Shown piece after piece: positions 1-11,318 of a DNA stretch of 64,000 nucleotides; positions within the stretch are counted from its first letter, which is position 1; the number at the start of each line of letters is the position of its first letter. Under the pieces are notes generated by a model, which was not told the origin of the DNA, did no database searches, and saw only the letters and a program-made list of their open reading frames with translations. Source of the stretch: Strongylocentrotus purpuratus (taxonomy: Eukaryota; Echinodermata; Echinoidea; Camarodonta; Strongylocentrotidae). The DNA lies in the NCBI RefSeq assembly GCF_000002235.5, contig NW_022145612.1, positions 17,994,360-18,058,359 on the forward strand, written 5' to 3'. The position numbers and the translations under genes are program-made.

Positions 1-325
1 AATGTATTAACAACACTGTCATACAGTCGGAGACAAACACTGTACAGTGTTTTGGTTCAAAGATAAATGATTTCATTATAAAGAAATCAACAATACTGAT
101 TGGTATCTCTAATCCTGTCTATTCAATGATCCTCTGTCATTGTCCTTAAAGGATATTCGCCAATACAAAGGTCAACCTTTGTTTAAAAAACAATGCTAAA
201 TATAGTTCCGCTGATTTAAGATACAATGAATAAGAGACCTATACATTTGAATGAAAACTGACCAAATCAATAGTGCAAGATTCTCTGGCCGAGATAGAGC
301 GGGGAGGGGTCCCCACTTATACAAC

Positions 326-445
326 TTGGTCATGGAGGGGACTGCTGAAAAGCTGGGCTTGTAGATTGCAGCCCCCTTGCAACTATAAGTTATAGGGGGC
401 TGCAATCTACAAGCCCAGCTTTTTAGCAGTCCCCTCCATGACCAA
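326..445. repeat. Long foldback (51-bp arms, 18-bp loop)
   Basis: Arms 326-376 and 395-445 are reverse complements at 50 of 51 positions, with loop 377-394. Transcribed from either strand it would fold into one long hairpin. It contains no plausible coding frame. It could be a small foldback MITE or a hairpin small-RNA precursor; the sequence does not decide. Confidence 0.85.
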
Positions 446-480
446 CCTGTTTTATATGCCTGTTGTACACTGTGGACCAA

Positions 481-590
481 TTACAAATATATTGTTAATT
501 TTCATTGTTTTACTGTACAATGCAATCCCATGTACTTTATTTATTTTGTTGGAAATGGAAATAAACGAAATGAAATGAAATACCCTAAAC
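481..590 (+). mobile_element. LINE-like 3' tail with ATGAA-type repeats
   Basis: An AT-rich stretch ends in AATAAACGAAATGAAATGAAA. This resembles the 3' ends of non-LTR retrotransposons, which finish in short A-rich repeats. Similar tails occur near 22375-22424 and 28340-28410. No reverse-transcriptase coding remains here. The assignment rests on the tail only. Confidence 0.35.
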
Positions 591-929
591 AGCACTAAGG
601 ATGGATTTGTTATTAAATGCAGTTTCTAGGGTAACCAGACTTGATTTAGAATTGAAAGCACATTTTCACCACATTTGGAGCTCCATGGTTTCATGCATTG
701 ATCTGACTCAACTTCACTCAAGGTACCTGAATAAAGGCTGCCACTCCATTATAATAGGGAGCCCTACTTTCAACAGGAATCCATACAAATTCTGGAGGAC
801 TACAGTTTCTAAATTACATGTACAGTATTACCATGATCTTGGACTTTCTTGGTTGTGAAACTGCCTTTGTATGCAAATATTAGAAGTGGACGTTTTGATT
901 GTCATATCATAGCCCTACAATGGATGACC

Positions 930-1481
930 TTAAAGGGGAAGTTAACCCTGATATTGAGGTGGTTTTAATAGGGCCAGTAAAAGAAAAGAAAAAGATCAGT
1001 GAAAATTTGAGCAAAAACGGAATAAAAATGAGAAAGTTATGAATTTTTGTAACTGTGCAATCGATCAAACACAAATTGACAAGAATTGACTTAGTGTATC
1101 TTGCAAGGTCCCCTTGCATTTATCCTGTACTAAAAATGTATTTTTTCATTAAAAAAATTTAAAATCAAATATTTACCCTAAATATAATTACTGCAAACTA
1201 TGTTTTTATACAATGCCGTTATGACATAAATCTATTCCTTCACCAATAGCAAAGAAAATGAAAGTTTATGAAATTTTCTATACAGAGGAAGTTGGAGAGG
1301 AGCTCGCAAGATACGTCAATGTTGCTACTTTTTGGTCCACTGATCAATGAGAACTTTAAAAGTTCATATTTATGTCCTACTTTTAATCGGATATTGCTCA
1401 AACTTTCACTAAATTTGTATCTCTTATTTTTCTGCTTTTATCAAAACCAACTTAATATCAGGATGGACTTCCCCTTTATAA
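930..1481. mobile_element. Foldback MITE, TTAA-ended, copy 1
   Basis: The left end reads TTAAAGGGGAAGT and the right end GGACTTCCCCTTTATA, so the termini are inverted repeats. Inverted similarity continues inward: GTGAAAATTTGAGCAA on the left answers TTGCTCAAACTTTCAC on the right. The second copy is at 49305-49854. It encodes nothing. TTAA-like ends suggest piggyBac-type mobilisation, which is inference. Confidence 0.75.
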
Positions 1482-1989
1482 AGTCAATACAATAATAAAA
1501 TAAATCAATACACACTGTTAATGATCTGTAATGTGTAAATGACTTTTTTAATATGAGATCTGAGCGTAATGATACAAGGGGTAAATTAGTTTTCCTTCAG
1601 TATTTCATTCTTTCATTATCCAAGATGACTTGGATAAATCACCATGAATTAGTGAGCAATTGGTCTTTCATATCCTGTATTCTTTTCAATTCTTTCATTT
1701 TATTAGCATTTCATCTCTGCATAGATTTATGATCAGTTCAGAACCAAAACCAAGACCAGAACAGCATTTGCACCAAGGGGAAAGCGGAAATGTCTGATTA
1801 TTGAACGAAAAGTTTTTAATAAACATGTACCCTGTACATGTAGATGATAGGAGCTACACAAGCACATAATTGTACTGGGGGTAGAGACACAACATATGAC
1901 ATGAAATGTAGGTATTTCAATAAAATGTACGGACTGTACACATGAATTAATTTTACAGAGTTTTTTGTGTTTTCATTCATACCACTGAT

Positions 1990-2480
1990 AAGTGGATCAG
2001 CATTGAAGTACACACTTAACTACATGTAGTACCGGTATGTACAGTAGGAAGTCAGATAACTAATCTACATGTTTGATTACCGGTAGTACAATTCACATGA
2101 CATGTGCACTACAGTACATGTACAGTGTACAATGTATACAGCTGTACAGAATACACTTTAGACTACAATACAATTCATGTTAAATATGCTTGTCGCATTT
2201 GTTGCAATTTGTACACATGTAACTTCATGTACATGTACAATGTATGTCACTATTTCTGTATGACAGTAGTATTTGTGAAATTAATTCATGTGTACAGTCT
2301 GTACATTTTATTGGCTTACATTTTCTTTAAAACTCCAAATCACAAACTTTCTTAAGTCGATGTACTACCCTGTAGTTAGCAAATATCTATATGTATATTT
2401 CATTCATTACACTATATCCTTCACCTCCATACAAGTAACAGTACATGTAGCTTCTTTTATATCATTTAAAGTTTGATACA
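1990..2480. repeat. TACATGTA-rich low-complexity stretch
   Basis: GTACATGTA, ACATGTAC and related short palindromic words recur at irregular spacing. The short ORFs here are by-products of this composition. No gene is recognised between 1482 and 2990. Confidence 0.5.
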
Positions 2481-2990
2481 CTGAACATGTAAATGGTCAA
2501 TTTGGTAGAATTAAAAAGAAAGTCCTTAAAGATAACATTTCCACAGACTTACATGTACACTGTAATATGGAAGGTCATTGCTACAGGTTTGGACACTTTT
2601 TGAACCCTTTGTAACTAAATTTCTAGCCGGTCTTCATGTAAAGCCAAATAACAATAATAATGAGTTTTTCGTCCCCATCTGCCTCCTTTATTTTGTATTA
2701 TACCTCACTTAAGAAATCCAGTCATCGGATTGGTCGAAATTGCATTCATAAACTTTAACTATTCCTGTAAAATTCCCGGTAAAATTCCAAACCCATGTAA
2801 TAGTTCTAAAATAATAGTTCTAAAATCCCGGCAAAATTCCAGTTACCATGGTTACCGGGAAAATAGTTCAGTCTTGGTGAAATACCCATAGGTTCACATG
2901 TTAAAAACTGGTTTGAGCGATCGAGGATACCATACATGTACGTGTGCGAAGCATTGGTCAGTAATTTCAATATCCAAACCGAAGGCAAAA

Positions 2991-3074
2991 ATGGCTGAAG
3001 AAACTCTCCCAAGATTTCAACTTCTTGATGATGATCAAATGCAAGACTTGCCAACAGTAAGAGCACCAAAAAGG
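2991..3074 (+). CDS. Possible first coding exon of an unidentified gene
   Basis: An ATG in good context (A at -3, G at +4) opens a 28-codon frame beginning MAEETLPRFQLLDDDQMQDL. It ends at AGG followed by GTACGT, a strong splice donor; another donor (GTAAGA) lies 18 bases earlier. The product is acidic, then basic (RAPKRVR). I do not recognise the family with certainty. The layout vaguely recalls N-termini of invertebrate genes related to Crypton tyrosine recombinases, from memory only. No matching downstream exon was found on this strand, and the exon lies in the presumed first intron of the minus-strand zinc transporter. It may be a transposon-derived or relic exon. Confidence 0.3.
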
Positions 3075-3502
3075 GTACGTTAAATTCTCCATAATTTTTT
3101 TTCAAAATAGATCTAGTAGGCCTAGATTCTAGTAAGTAGATCAGGAGTCTAGACTCTAGTAGTGCTAAAATCCTTCCCGTAGAGATTGCACACATCCCTA
3201 TGCAAAGGCCATTGTGCATCGCACTCATGCTAAAATTGGTCGATGTTTTAATTGCCAAACTAATATTGCTCGTGATCCTTAAGGTGATACTCAATAAGTG
3301 AGGTGTCATATAAAAGCGCAGGTTTTTCTCCATATTCCCCACAGGGCCGGCCAAAATTGTAAAAATATCTTGCTTAGAGTTAGACTAGAATCTAGATCTA
3401 GTCTACTCTCAAAGATACACTCATAAAAAACAACCGTGCAGATAAACTAGAGAAAGGCCAAGGTGGTGTCATAAGTTGACTCTTTTTTCTTGGTATATAA
3501 AA

Positions 3503-3602
3503 GTATTAATGACTGCTTTAATATTCAAGAAATAGTTGTTTTTATACGCTCTCGGGAAGGTTACAATGGGGCTATTGCCCTCGGCGTAGCAGTCATTAAT
3601 AC
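3503..3602. mobile_element. Small MITE with 15-bp inverted ends
   Basis: GTATTAATGACTGCT at 3503-3517 is the exact reverse complement of 3588-3602. The roughly 70-bp interior is unique in this window. The size and perfect ends fit a short MITE. Confidence 0.55.
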
Positions 3603-3883
3603 TATACTATTTACCATTCAGAAAAAAGCACCCCCCCCCCAAAGGCTGTTGTACAGTTTGTATAAATAGCATCTACCGGTATAGCTAATTCAAGCTGAAC
3701 ACATACACACTGTACATCATAGAACATGCACATTTTTCACTGTTTCTGAGTTCTGAAACTTGCTTTGCGAGTGGGCCAAAATGGAACAAATCCTTTGTTT
3801 TGTCATACATTGCATCAGTATACTCAAATTATCAAATAGCACAATATCTGTGAATAAATATACCTTGACCAGCTATGTATGTT

Positions 3884-3965
3884 TTTTAATAATAATAATA
3901 ATTCTGCTTTTATATAGCGCTTAATACATCTATGATGTCTCTTAGCGCTTTACAGATATACAGAT
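3884..3965 (-). mobile_element. Truncated SINE tail
   Basis: A run of ATA trinucleotides is followed by CTTTTATATAGCGCTTAATACATC and TAGCGCTTTACA. The same module ends the fuller tRNA-derived SINE at 50213-50528, so this is a 3'-end fragment of that family. Confidence 0.6.
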
Positions 3966-4628
3966 TTTTAGCATGGTGCCCATCTTGGAAAAAATAGCAA
4001 AAATTTGAAAAACAGTCAATAGTAATGCCCTTGCCTCCTTTTTTGAAAAATGAAAAATAAAAAATCAATCACTTTTTGAAAAAAAAAAAATTACTATAAT
4101 TATAAATGACGAATTTGATGCATAAGTTTCTGTTTAAAACAAAACGCCTATCGGTAACAAAAATAGAGCTGTGGTGGCAGCTGTACTTTTGTGAAGCAAC
4201 CAGCCATCACGAGAATTTTAAACCCCAAAAGTCACTAGGTGTGTAACCCCCCGTCTTCCCATTGTCCTGCCCAACTCTATAGAATACTTCCTCTGAAAAC
4301 CGAGCAACCCCGAAAGAAATACGGAACATGTTGCAAGGAGAGGGGATGGAGGGAGGGCAATAGGTAGGTACATAGATTTATTTAACAAATAAGAAAATCA
4401 ATACTGATTTTACTAATTTATAACAATAAATCAATGTACCTACCTATTTATGCTAGACCAGCACAGACTGAACCAAGGGAGGCATGTTCCGAAGAGACAG
4501 ACGCAGCCGCCTTAAGCAGCGCAGAAGCAAAAGAAACCTCACCCGCAGGGACATCCTTATACAAGAAAAAAGAAAGGAAGAAGTAACAGTTAGATTATTA
4601 AACCGTTTCATATATCCAAAATCCTTAC

Positions 4629-5109
4629 CAACCACTTCTGCTATCATGAACAGGACACTGACAAAACAAGCAATCATCAACTGCCTTTGTGCCCTTTTGT
4701 TAGATGTGTCAGGCATAGGTGCGTGGCAGTGTTCGTACAGATAGCTGTCCTCATCTCTGCCCAGACCAGTGGGGACACCAGAACCATTTCCCGTACCAAT
4801 TTCGATCGGGTCGTCATCACTGCTTTCCGCAACTCTTTCGACTCCATTCTGAATGCTACCCGGTCCAACAACCGTAATAACTGTTGCTACATCAATCGGA
4901 TCATAATGTTGATTATCAGTGCCTGCTGATAATCTTGCAACACGTCGCTTTTGGCCGTCAAATTGCATATTTTCTTCGTCTTGCAATACTAGGCGAGAAT
5001 TAGAGAAAGAATCGTTTTTCGTGTCGTGTGCATAGTAATCCTGTAGAAGTTGCGGCATCTGATCGTCGGCTGCAAAGTCAACGAGTGCCACAGGCGTAGA
5101 TCCTTCCAT
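4629..5109 (-). CDS. ZnT/SLC30A zinc transporter, first coding exon (partial gene)
   Basis: CDF-family ZnT transporters exchange Zn2+ for protons across vesicle or plasma membranes. The frame starts at ATG 5109 and runs 160 codons plus one base to a GTAAGG donor (intron begins at 4628). Residues 1-120 are acidic and low in complexity. Residues 126-129 (EHCH) form the His-Cys-His motif that precedes TM1 in the ZnT2/3/4/8 group. It is followed by KRAQRQL (138-144) and a hydrophobic TM1 start (145-160, ending FMIAEVV), as in ZnT2/3/8. Continuing past the donor gives unrelated residues, which supports splicing there. Downstream exons with TM2-TM6 and the HxxxD zinc sites were not found and should lie left of the window. 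The ZnT subtype cannot be assigned from this exon. Confidence 0.75.
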
Positions 5110-5269
5110 TTTTTAAGGTTTCAATTTGAATTGGTTTTATTGCTCGTGATGGTAGAAAAATTGTTTCAATTTATCTTACTCATCTTATCACAATCGTCTC
5201 TGCAGAAATGGAGCATATTCTGGATCTGACTCAATAAGAACATATGTTTAGACCTAGGTTTTTGCGCAC

Positions 5270-6180
5270 GGTCAGAATAATATTTCACCGGCGTACCGTA
5301 CGTACCGTGCGAACATGTACCACCTCGCTTATCGCAGTAAAGATAATGGGGCGGTTTGTTTACGATACTTTGTACATGTGACAGCACGTTGGATTTTACC
5401 TCTATATTATACAAATAACGCACGTCCCAGAGTGCAATAGCGGTGAATGCAGTACGCGCGAGGTTTCTTTAGATTGGTGCCGCTCTGTGCAACGAGCCGC
5501 TTGCGGCGAGTTGACAGTGCGAACCATCTGAAGAAACCGAGCGTTTACTGCATTTACGTTTTGCACAACAGGGTCAAGTGCGTTATTTGTTTTATAAAAT
5601 AGCGACACAAATAGCAAAAACGAAACTTTAGATCTAATAAGTTAGAGTCTACGAGAGTTCGATCTAGATCTAGAGTTATGTTGGTTCTACTTCTAATTAG
5701 ACTAAGACCTTGCAGGCTTACCAAAAAGTCAATGGGATTCATTGCCTTGATTAAAAATAAAATCCATACAGTGGGTCTAGAGACGAGTCTACATCAGACA
5801 GCTGAAATTCCTGGCTTCATTATAAAATCCAAAAGTCAAAACAGGCCTAAATCCAAGGCAAAAGTAAAATAAAAATTTGCTTTTTAATAATACCCCGCTG
5901 GCCGCTCTAGCTAGCTACGCGTACGTTGCGCTGGGGATCATGGTGGAGCGTACAATATTAGCTACGCGTAGCCTACAATAATTGCAATGCAACTCGAGGG
6001 AGCGCGTACTACACGTACGCGCGCGCACTGGATCTCCATGGTCACGCGTACGCACCGTGCAATATAACTTTTTACTGCGCTTTTTCTGCACTCATTTCTG
6101 CAAAATCGTGCTTGCATCAAAATTTTTTCAATGTCATGTGACGCGTATTGACCAATCACGATGCTTAAAATACTAGAGCC
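5270..6180. promoter_or_regulatory. CpG-rich putative promoter of the zinc-transporter gene
   Basis: This stretch is unusually rich in CpG words (ACGCGTACG, GTACGCGCGCGC, CCGTACGTACCG) for an AT-rich window. It lies just upstream of the zinc-transporter ATG at 5109. A promoter role is inferred from composition and position; no TATA box or start site can be fixed. Confidence 0.4.
5411..5590. repeat. 180-bp foldback in the zinc-transporter upstream region
   Basis: ACAAATAACGCAC (5411-5423) is the reverse complement of 5578-5590. The inverted similarity continues imperfectly inward for about 70 bases; for example AGGTTTCTTT on the left answers AAGAAACC on the right. A GC-rich centre remains unpaired. 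It may be a MITE or a hairpin transcript. Confidence 0.65.
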
Positions 6181-6189
6181 ATTTTATAA

Positions 6190-7640
6190 CAGTGTATACC
6201 CGCCCCCATCTTCCCCCAGCGATGATGTTGCTCTACCAGGAGGATGCAGAAATGAGGTTTTTTGTTTTGTTTTTGTTTTGGCGTCCCTATACTCCTACAT
6301 GTACGACTTACAAGTGTCAACAGCCAGATAAAATCTATCATGATTGGATGAGTTTAAAAAAACACCTTTTGACAATCTTTTGGTCAATCTTTTGACAATT
6401 TATTTCCTTCGGTGCAGCCAGACGCAGTCTCAGTGGAACATATTCCCGAGCGAAAGTCTGTTCATTAATTTCAAATTAAAACTACGATATTACATAGCAA
6501 ATAAACAACGTTTTTTATTGATATGTTAAGGTTATTAAACTATTTATTTAATTACTTTTGTCTTTTTTTATTATGTTAAAATGTAAATTGATGTATATGA
6601 AATGTGAAATATGTGAAATAAAACACCTCGGTAAGAGGACAAAAAGAACAAATATTCCCGAACGAAATAAACAGACTTTTTCGCCGTCTACGCATGCATG
6701 CATTACTTGAAGAGAGCAAAATTCAATCCATCTCTCCCCCATGCATCCATCTATCACCTCCCCACCCACTCTATCACTTCCCGAGTCCACCGTCTCCGGG
6801 CTTCTTTATTTCAACATTCCCTTCAATGCTTAATTAGGGGAGACTTCTCCCCGGATATCCTCTTCCTTTTTTCCTCCCAAAGTCAGAGATTCATGATCCA
6901 CCCCGCCCCTTAGCTTTCCCTTCTCATAATATCTTGCCCTCTCTCCATTTTGTTTTCAGGCTTGTTGTGATAGCCAGGGCCTAAGCGCGTTGACCACTTT
7001 CCAGACAAGTCATGTTGTATACCAGCTGCTAGCATGCAGCCTGAGCTATGAACAGTTCTATGAAAGAAAGGGCATTGGCGTATTGATAGGGTATGGGCGG
7101 GAACGAGGGGCAGTTGCCTCCCCCCCCCCCCTACATAAAATTCAAACGTGGTTTAATTCTAATTCGATACCATTGAATTACAATTGGTGCTGAAAAAGCA
7201 TGATTTTCCGGTTTTTTCCTCACTTTTTGTGTAAATTTTACTTTATGATGCGGATTTTTTTCTACCCCGGCCCCCAAAAAAGGCTGAAAAGGGAGGAGCA
7301 GACCCGTATCGCCCTATCAGAGGTGTTGCTAGAGAACCTATTTTTTGGCTGGGAGGAAAACGTTAAAAATTAAAAAAAAATTGTCTTTATTCGATCTTGC
7401 AATCATGATGTAAAATCATTTTGATAATAAACATTGTTAAAGAAAATCGTCACTCATTTTTTCTTTAGGCCTACATTTTGTTAATGCATTTAGTTTTTAG
7501 TTTTAATGTAGGAGCAGTTTTGATAACAGTTTGAATTTGGCAAATTTTAGTGAAAAGTGCGCCATTGGAAGGATTTGGTTATTTATTTAGCCGTCCCCCA
7601 CTTCGTCTCCCTCTTTGTACACACAAAAGGCATATACCCT
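6190..7640. other. No gene recognised
   Basis: AT-rich sequence with short C-runs and unconvincing small ORFs. I see no exon-like segment with bordering splice signals and no clear repeat boundary. Confidence 0.4.
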
Positions 7641-7854
7641 TTTACTGGCGCGCCGGCAGCAGTTCGGGATGGGGGGTGGGGGGGGGGGCAAACATTCCAG
7701 GGAACTCACCTTCCAGGGGCAGTGGCGTTATGAGCAAAAGGGGGGGGGGGCAGAAGAAAAATCAGCATCACCACCTCTCTTACACGTTACATACAGGCCC
7801 CGCGGAACGTTTTTAAAAATGGAGTATTAACGATCAGGTAAAGCGTAAATTGGC

Positions 7855-8450
7855 GTGGGGTCCAGGCCTGAGCCCCGGCAGTGGGTCACGGGGCTGAGCC
7901 CCCCCCCCCCGGAAGATCAGGGTGTTTAGGCATTAAATTAAGGTCAGATAAGCATATTTAGATACCTTATTTGTGACACTGGCAGGCCACTAATTGGCGG
8001 GGAGTCCAGGGGGCAGAGCCCCCGGAAGCTCAGGGGTTTTAGGTATTTAATTAAGGTTAGATGAGCATCCAGGGGCCCTCTTTAAGGCATGTGGTCCAGG
8101 GGGCAGAGCCCCCTGAATCTCAGAGGTTTAAGATATGTAACTTTGGTCAGATGAGCATCCAGGGGGCAGAGCCCCCGGAAGCTCAAGGGCTTTAGGTATT
8201 ACGGTCAGATGAGCATCCATGCAGAGGCCCGCCTCAGGGCCCTTGGTGGGGTCAAGGGGGCAGAGCCCCCGGAAGCTCGTTTTTGTTAAGGTATTTAATT
8301 ACGGTCAGATGAGCATCCAAGGGACCGCCTTAGGGCCCTTGGTGGGGTCCGGGGCGGAGCCCCGTAAGTTCTGGGGTTTTAGGCATTTAATTACGGTCAG
8401 ATGAGCATATTTTGATACCTCATTTGTGATATTGGCAGGTCACTTATTTT
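7855..8450 (+). repeat. ~95-bp tandem repeat (GGGGGCAGAGCCCCC module)
   Basis: Five or so degenerate units read GTCCAGGGGGCAGAGCCCC, GGAAGCTCAGGGGTTTTAGG, then TTAATTACGGTCAGATGAGC. Each unit holds a short palindrome (GGGGGC...GCCCCC). The same module appears at 9540-9720 (inverted), 17400-17640, 19330-19750 and 26610-27250, so it is an internal part of a dispersed element family. Confidence 0.75.
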
Positions 8451-9156
8451 TTCTCTCTCTTTCTTTCTTTTTCTCTGTAACATACTTTTTTCGAAAAGTG
8501 AGGGGGCTCGAGCCCCGAACCTAGCCGTTCTGCAGGCCCTAACATGAAGGCTTCTAAAAAAGCATATTTTTCGCCCGACTGTAAATTTGGGAATTTCTAA
8601 TTTTCCAACAAACGCATAAAAAGGTATATGACTTACTAAATTGAGAAAAAATACCGGAAAATCATTTTCATTTCAGCAACATTTGTAAATTACTGGTATC
8701 GAAAAGGAAATACCCCCCCCCCCCTTGGGGAAAAAAAAGAAGGAAAAAAAAGTGTTCCTTCCCCCCCCCCCCCCCCCCAAGCCACTGAACAAAATATCTG
8801 ACGGCGTAATTTTTCCAATTTCCGGGGCAAAAAAAAAAAAAATGCGGAGAGAAAGGGAAAGAAAAAAAAAGAAAAAGAAGAAAGGTAAGGGAGATCAGTT
8901 GCGATTTTTTTTTCCGCCAACAAAGTGTAAATCAGGGGGGGAGGGGCGGGGCACTGGCGTCTTGATCGGAGAGGGGGTTTATTTCTGATTCCATAACCGT
9001 CACGGTGGTTACACATAATGCTGAAATGACATAATTTTCCGAGATTTTTCCTCATTTTTTAGTAAACTATACATATTTTGTATGCGTTTGTTGTAAAATG
9101 ACAAATTCCTAAATTTACAGCCAGGCAAGAAATATGCTTCTTGAGGTGCCTACATG

Positions 9157-9172
9157 CAGTGGCGGATCCAGT

Positions 9173-9208
<36 letters not shown>

Positions 9209-9249
9209 AATTTTCGAGGACCAAATAAAAATAGTGCTCACTACCCCCC

Positions 9250-9294
<45 letters not shown>

Positions 9295-9387
9295 AGCAAC
9301 TTTTCGGCCGGCACGATTTTCACATTTTCGGGAGCAAAAAAAAAAAAGTTAGGCCCCCTCCCTAAGAAACCCTGGATCCGCGCCTGC
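9157..9387. mobile_element. Short hAT-like MITE (CAGTGGCGGATCCAG ends)
   Basis: It starts CAGTGGCGGATCCAG followed by about 35 Gs, and ends CTGGATCCGCGCCTG, its inverted repeat. A CA-repeat lies inside. The paralogous DNA near 27373 (inverted copy of the host element) continues without it, which supports a secondary insertion. The sister copy is at 10220-10440. Confidence 0.7.
9244..9292. repeat. C-run plus (AC)n microsatellite
   Basis: A run of Cs followed by about 20 AC dinucleotides, inside the short MITE. The ORFs here read dipeptide repeats and are not genes. Confidence 0.9.
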
Positions 9388-10219
9388 ATCCTGGATCCGC
9401 GGAACGGCGGGGATCGGGAGCTTCCAGCTCCCTCCCCCCCCCCCCACTCACTTTTTGACAAAGTATATTAAAGAGAAATGGAAAGAAAAAGAGCAAGAAA
9501 GAAAAAATGGTTAACTGCCAGTGTCACAACAAAATAAGGTATCAAAAAATGCTCATCTGACCGTAAATAAACGCCTAAAACCCCTGAGCTTCTGGGGGCT
9601 CTGCCCCCAACAGCCCTAAGGCGGGCCCCCTGATACTCATCTGACCGTAATTTAGTGCCTAAAACCCTTGAGCTTCTGGGGGCTCCGCCCGCTGGACCTC
9701 ATGCTAATCAGTGTCCTACCAGTGTCACAAATAATCAAACCTTTCTGATTATCATAATAATTAAAACACCATATGGAAATGAATCGTAAACAGGTAACCT
9801 AATTAGGTTCTTGATTATAACATTGTGCATGACAATCATACCTTTGTGATTATCATAATAATTAAACACCATATGGAATTGAATCGTAAACAGGTAACCT
9901 TAGTTTCTTGATTATGTGCATAACGATAACAACTTCATGATTATAATAATACTTAAAACACCTTTGTTTTACAATCTATTTAGGTGCTCTTCAAAAAAAA
10001 AAGATAAAAGATAAATGAGGTAAAAGTAATTATAGTTGTACAGGTTAATGTACAGAGAAATTCAAGTCCATTGAATTGAAAGAGTGTATAGGCAGGCTAA
10101 GGTAATGAGAGTATTATGGAAAGCATATTATCTAGGTACTCTAAAATGCAAAGACTCTCCGGAGTCATCCATTTTGCACAATAGAAGTTTTAGTTATTTT
10201 GTCAAAAATTGTTGGACAC

Positions 10220-10440
10220 CAGTGGTGGATCCAGGGGGGGGGGGGGGGGGGGGGGGCCTGAGCAAATTTTCGGCCGGCACGATTTTCAAATTTTCGGGAG
10301 CAAAAAATAAATAAATTAGTGCTCACTACCCCCCACCCCCTCCCACCCCCACTATGCGAATTATCGGCCGGCTATTTCGCCGCTAAATATTTTCTCACGA
10401 ATTGCGCCCCCTCCCCTGCCGCCGGCTGGATCCGCCCCTG
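10220..10440. mobile_element. Short hAT-like MITE, second copy
   Basis: It starts CAGTGGTGGATCCAGG with a G-tract and ends CTGGATCCGCCCCTG. The interior (TTTTCGGCCGGCACGATTTT) is shared with the 9157-9387 copy. No clear target duplication is visible because the right flank is a C-run. Confidence 0.65.
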
Positions 10441-11269
10441 CCCCCCCCCCTCCCCTACAGAACGCCAGCGTTCAGGGGCTCATGTCCTCTCACCCCTTTA
10501 ACAAAAAACACACACGCTTTTCCATCCTCTCACAATATTTCCACGATATGCGCTTATCGCTATTATAAAAACCTCCATTGATAAATATAGGTGGCAGGCG
10601 AAATGTATAGGAAATTTAATTCCTGTTAAATTTCCTTTTCTTTGAATGGACTTTTATATGTGATTTAATTCAGGTTTTTATTATTGTTATGTGCTTTTGC
10701 TTTTTTCAATATACAAACCATCTTTACTCCTTTACTGCTTTTCTTTCTTCTTTTTTTGGAGGGGGGGGCGTTTTGCCCCCCCCCCCCACTAGAACCTCGA
10801 TAATATAGCTTATAATTCTTATGCCCTCCCTCAATATTTATAAAGCATATCCATGTACATTAAATCTCCTCTACGTCCCTCCTTCTTTCCAGGCTCTCTC
10901 TCCATTCCTCCAACATCCGCCCCCCCCCCTCTCTCTCCCTCTTTCAAAAGTCTCTCTCAACCAAGAAACATTAATTATGTCCTCCAGTCTCTAGCCCATT
11001 TTCTTGTCCTCCCTAGTTCCTCTTCACAAGTTTCAACACAATTTTAAGAAGTCTGTTGTTTAGTCACACTATCATTGAGCTGACTAGAGAATGTTGATGG
11101 TCTGTCTATAATTTTGTACATTGTGTGGAGAATTAATGAACATCAAACTTGTGTAGTACTCTTTTGTTACATTGTGACCGTCTTAAAATAAGTACATGCA
11201 ATACGAAAGAAAGGGATGAGGAAAGGAAGGAAGAAAAAAATGACCAGAGAGAAAAAGACAAGCTATCCA

Positions 11270-11273
11270 TGCC

Positions 11274-11318
<45 letters not shown>
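11270..11318 (+). repeat. C-run plus (CT)n microsatellite
   Basis: About 13 Cs followed by about 18 CT dinucleotides. The flanking 10791-11269 and 11319-11940 show no gene. Confidence 0.9.

Larger units (their letters stand above)
7645..10790. mobile_element. hAT-like composite with nested insertions
   Basis: It begins GGCGCGCCGGCAGCAG plus a G-tract and CAAACATTCCAGGG, matching the element at 19120-20421. It then carries CAGTGGCGTTATGAG and the GTCCAGGGGGCAGAGCCCC tandem module. Sequence from about 10447 (ACGCCAGCGTTCAGGGGCTC) matches 20031 onward in that element. In between lie extra insertions: a segment inverted relative to about 26.6-27.8 kb, and two short MITEs (9157-9387, 10220-10440). 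The right terminus is degraded. No transposase frame is visible. Confidence 0.55.

Noticed and set aside
2806..3354. 182-residue minus-strand ORF
   Set aside because: No family resemblance, no consistent hydrophobic or catalytic pattern; it overlaps the better-supported plus-strand exon and repeat DNA.
8690..9055. 121-residue ORF and overlapping Pro/Lys-rich ORFs
   Set aside because: They translate G/C and A homopolymers within mobile DNA; both strands are open because of composition.
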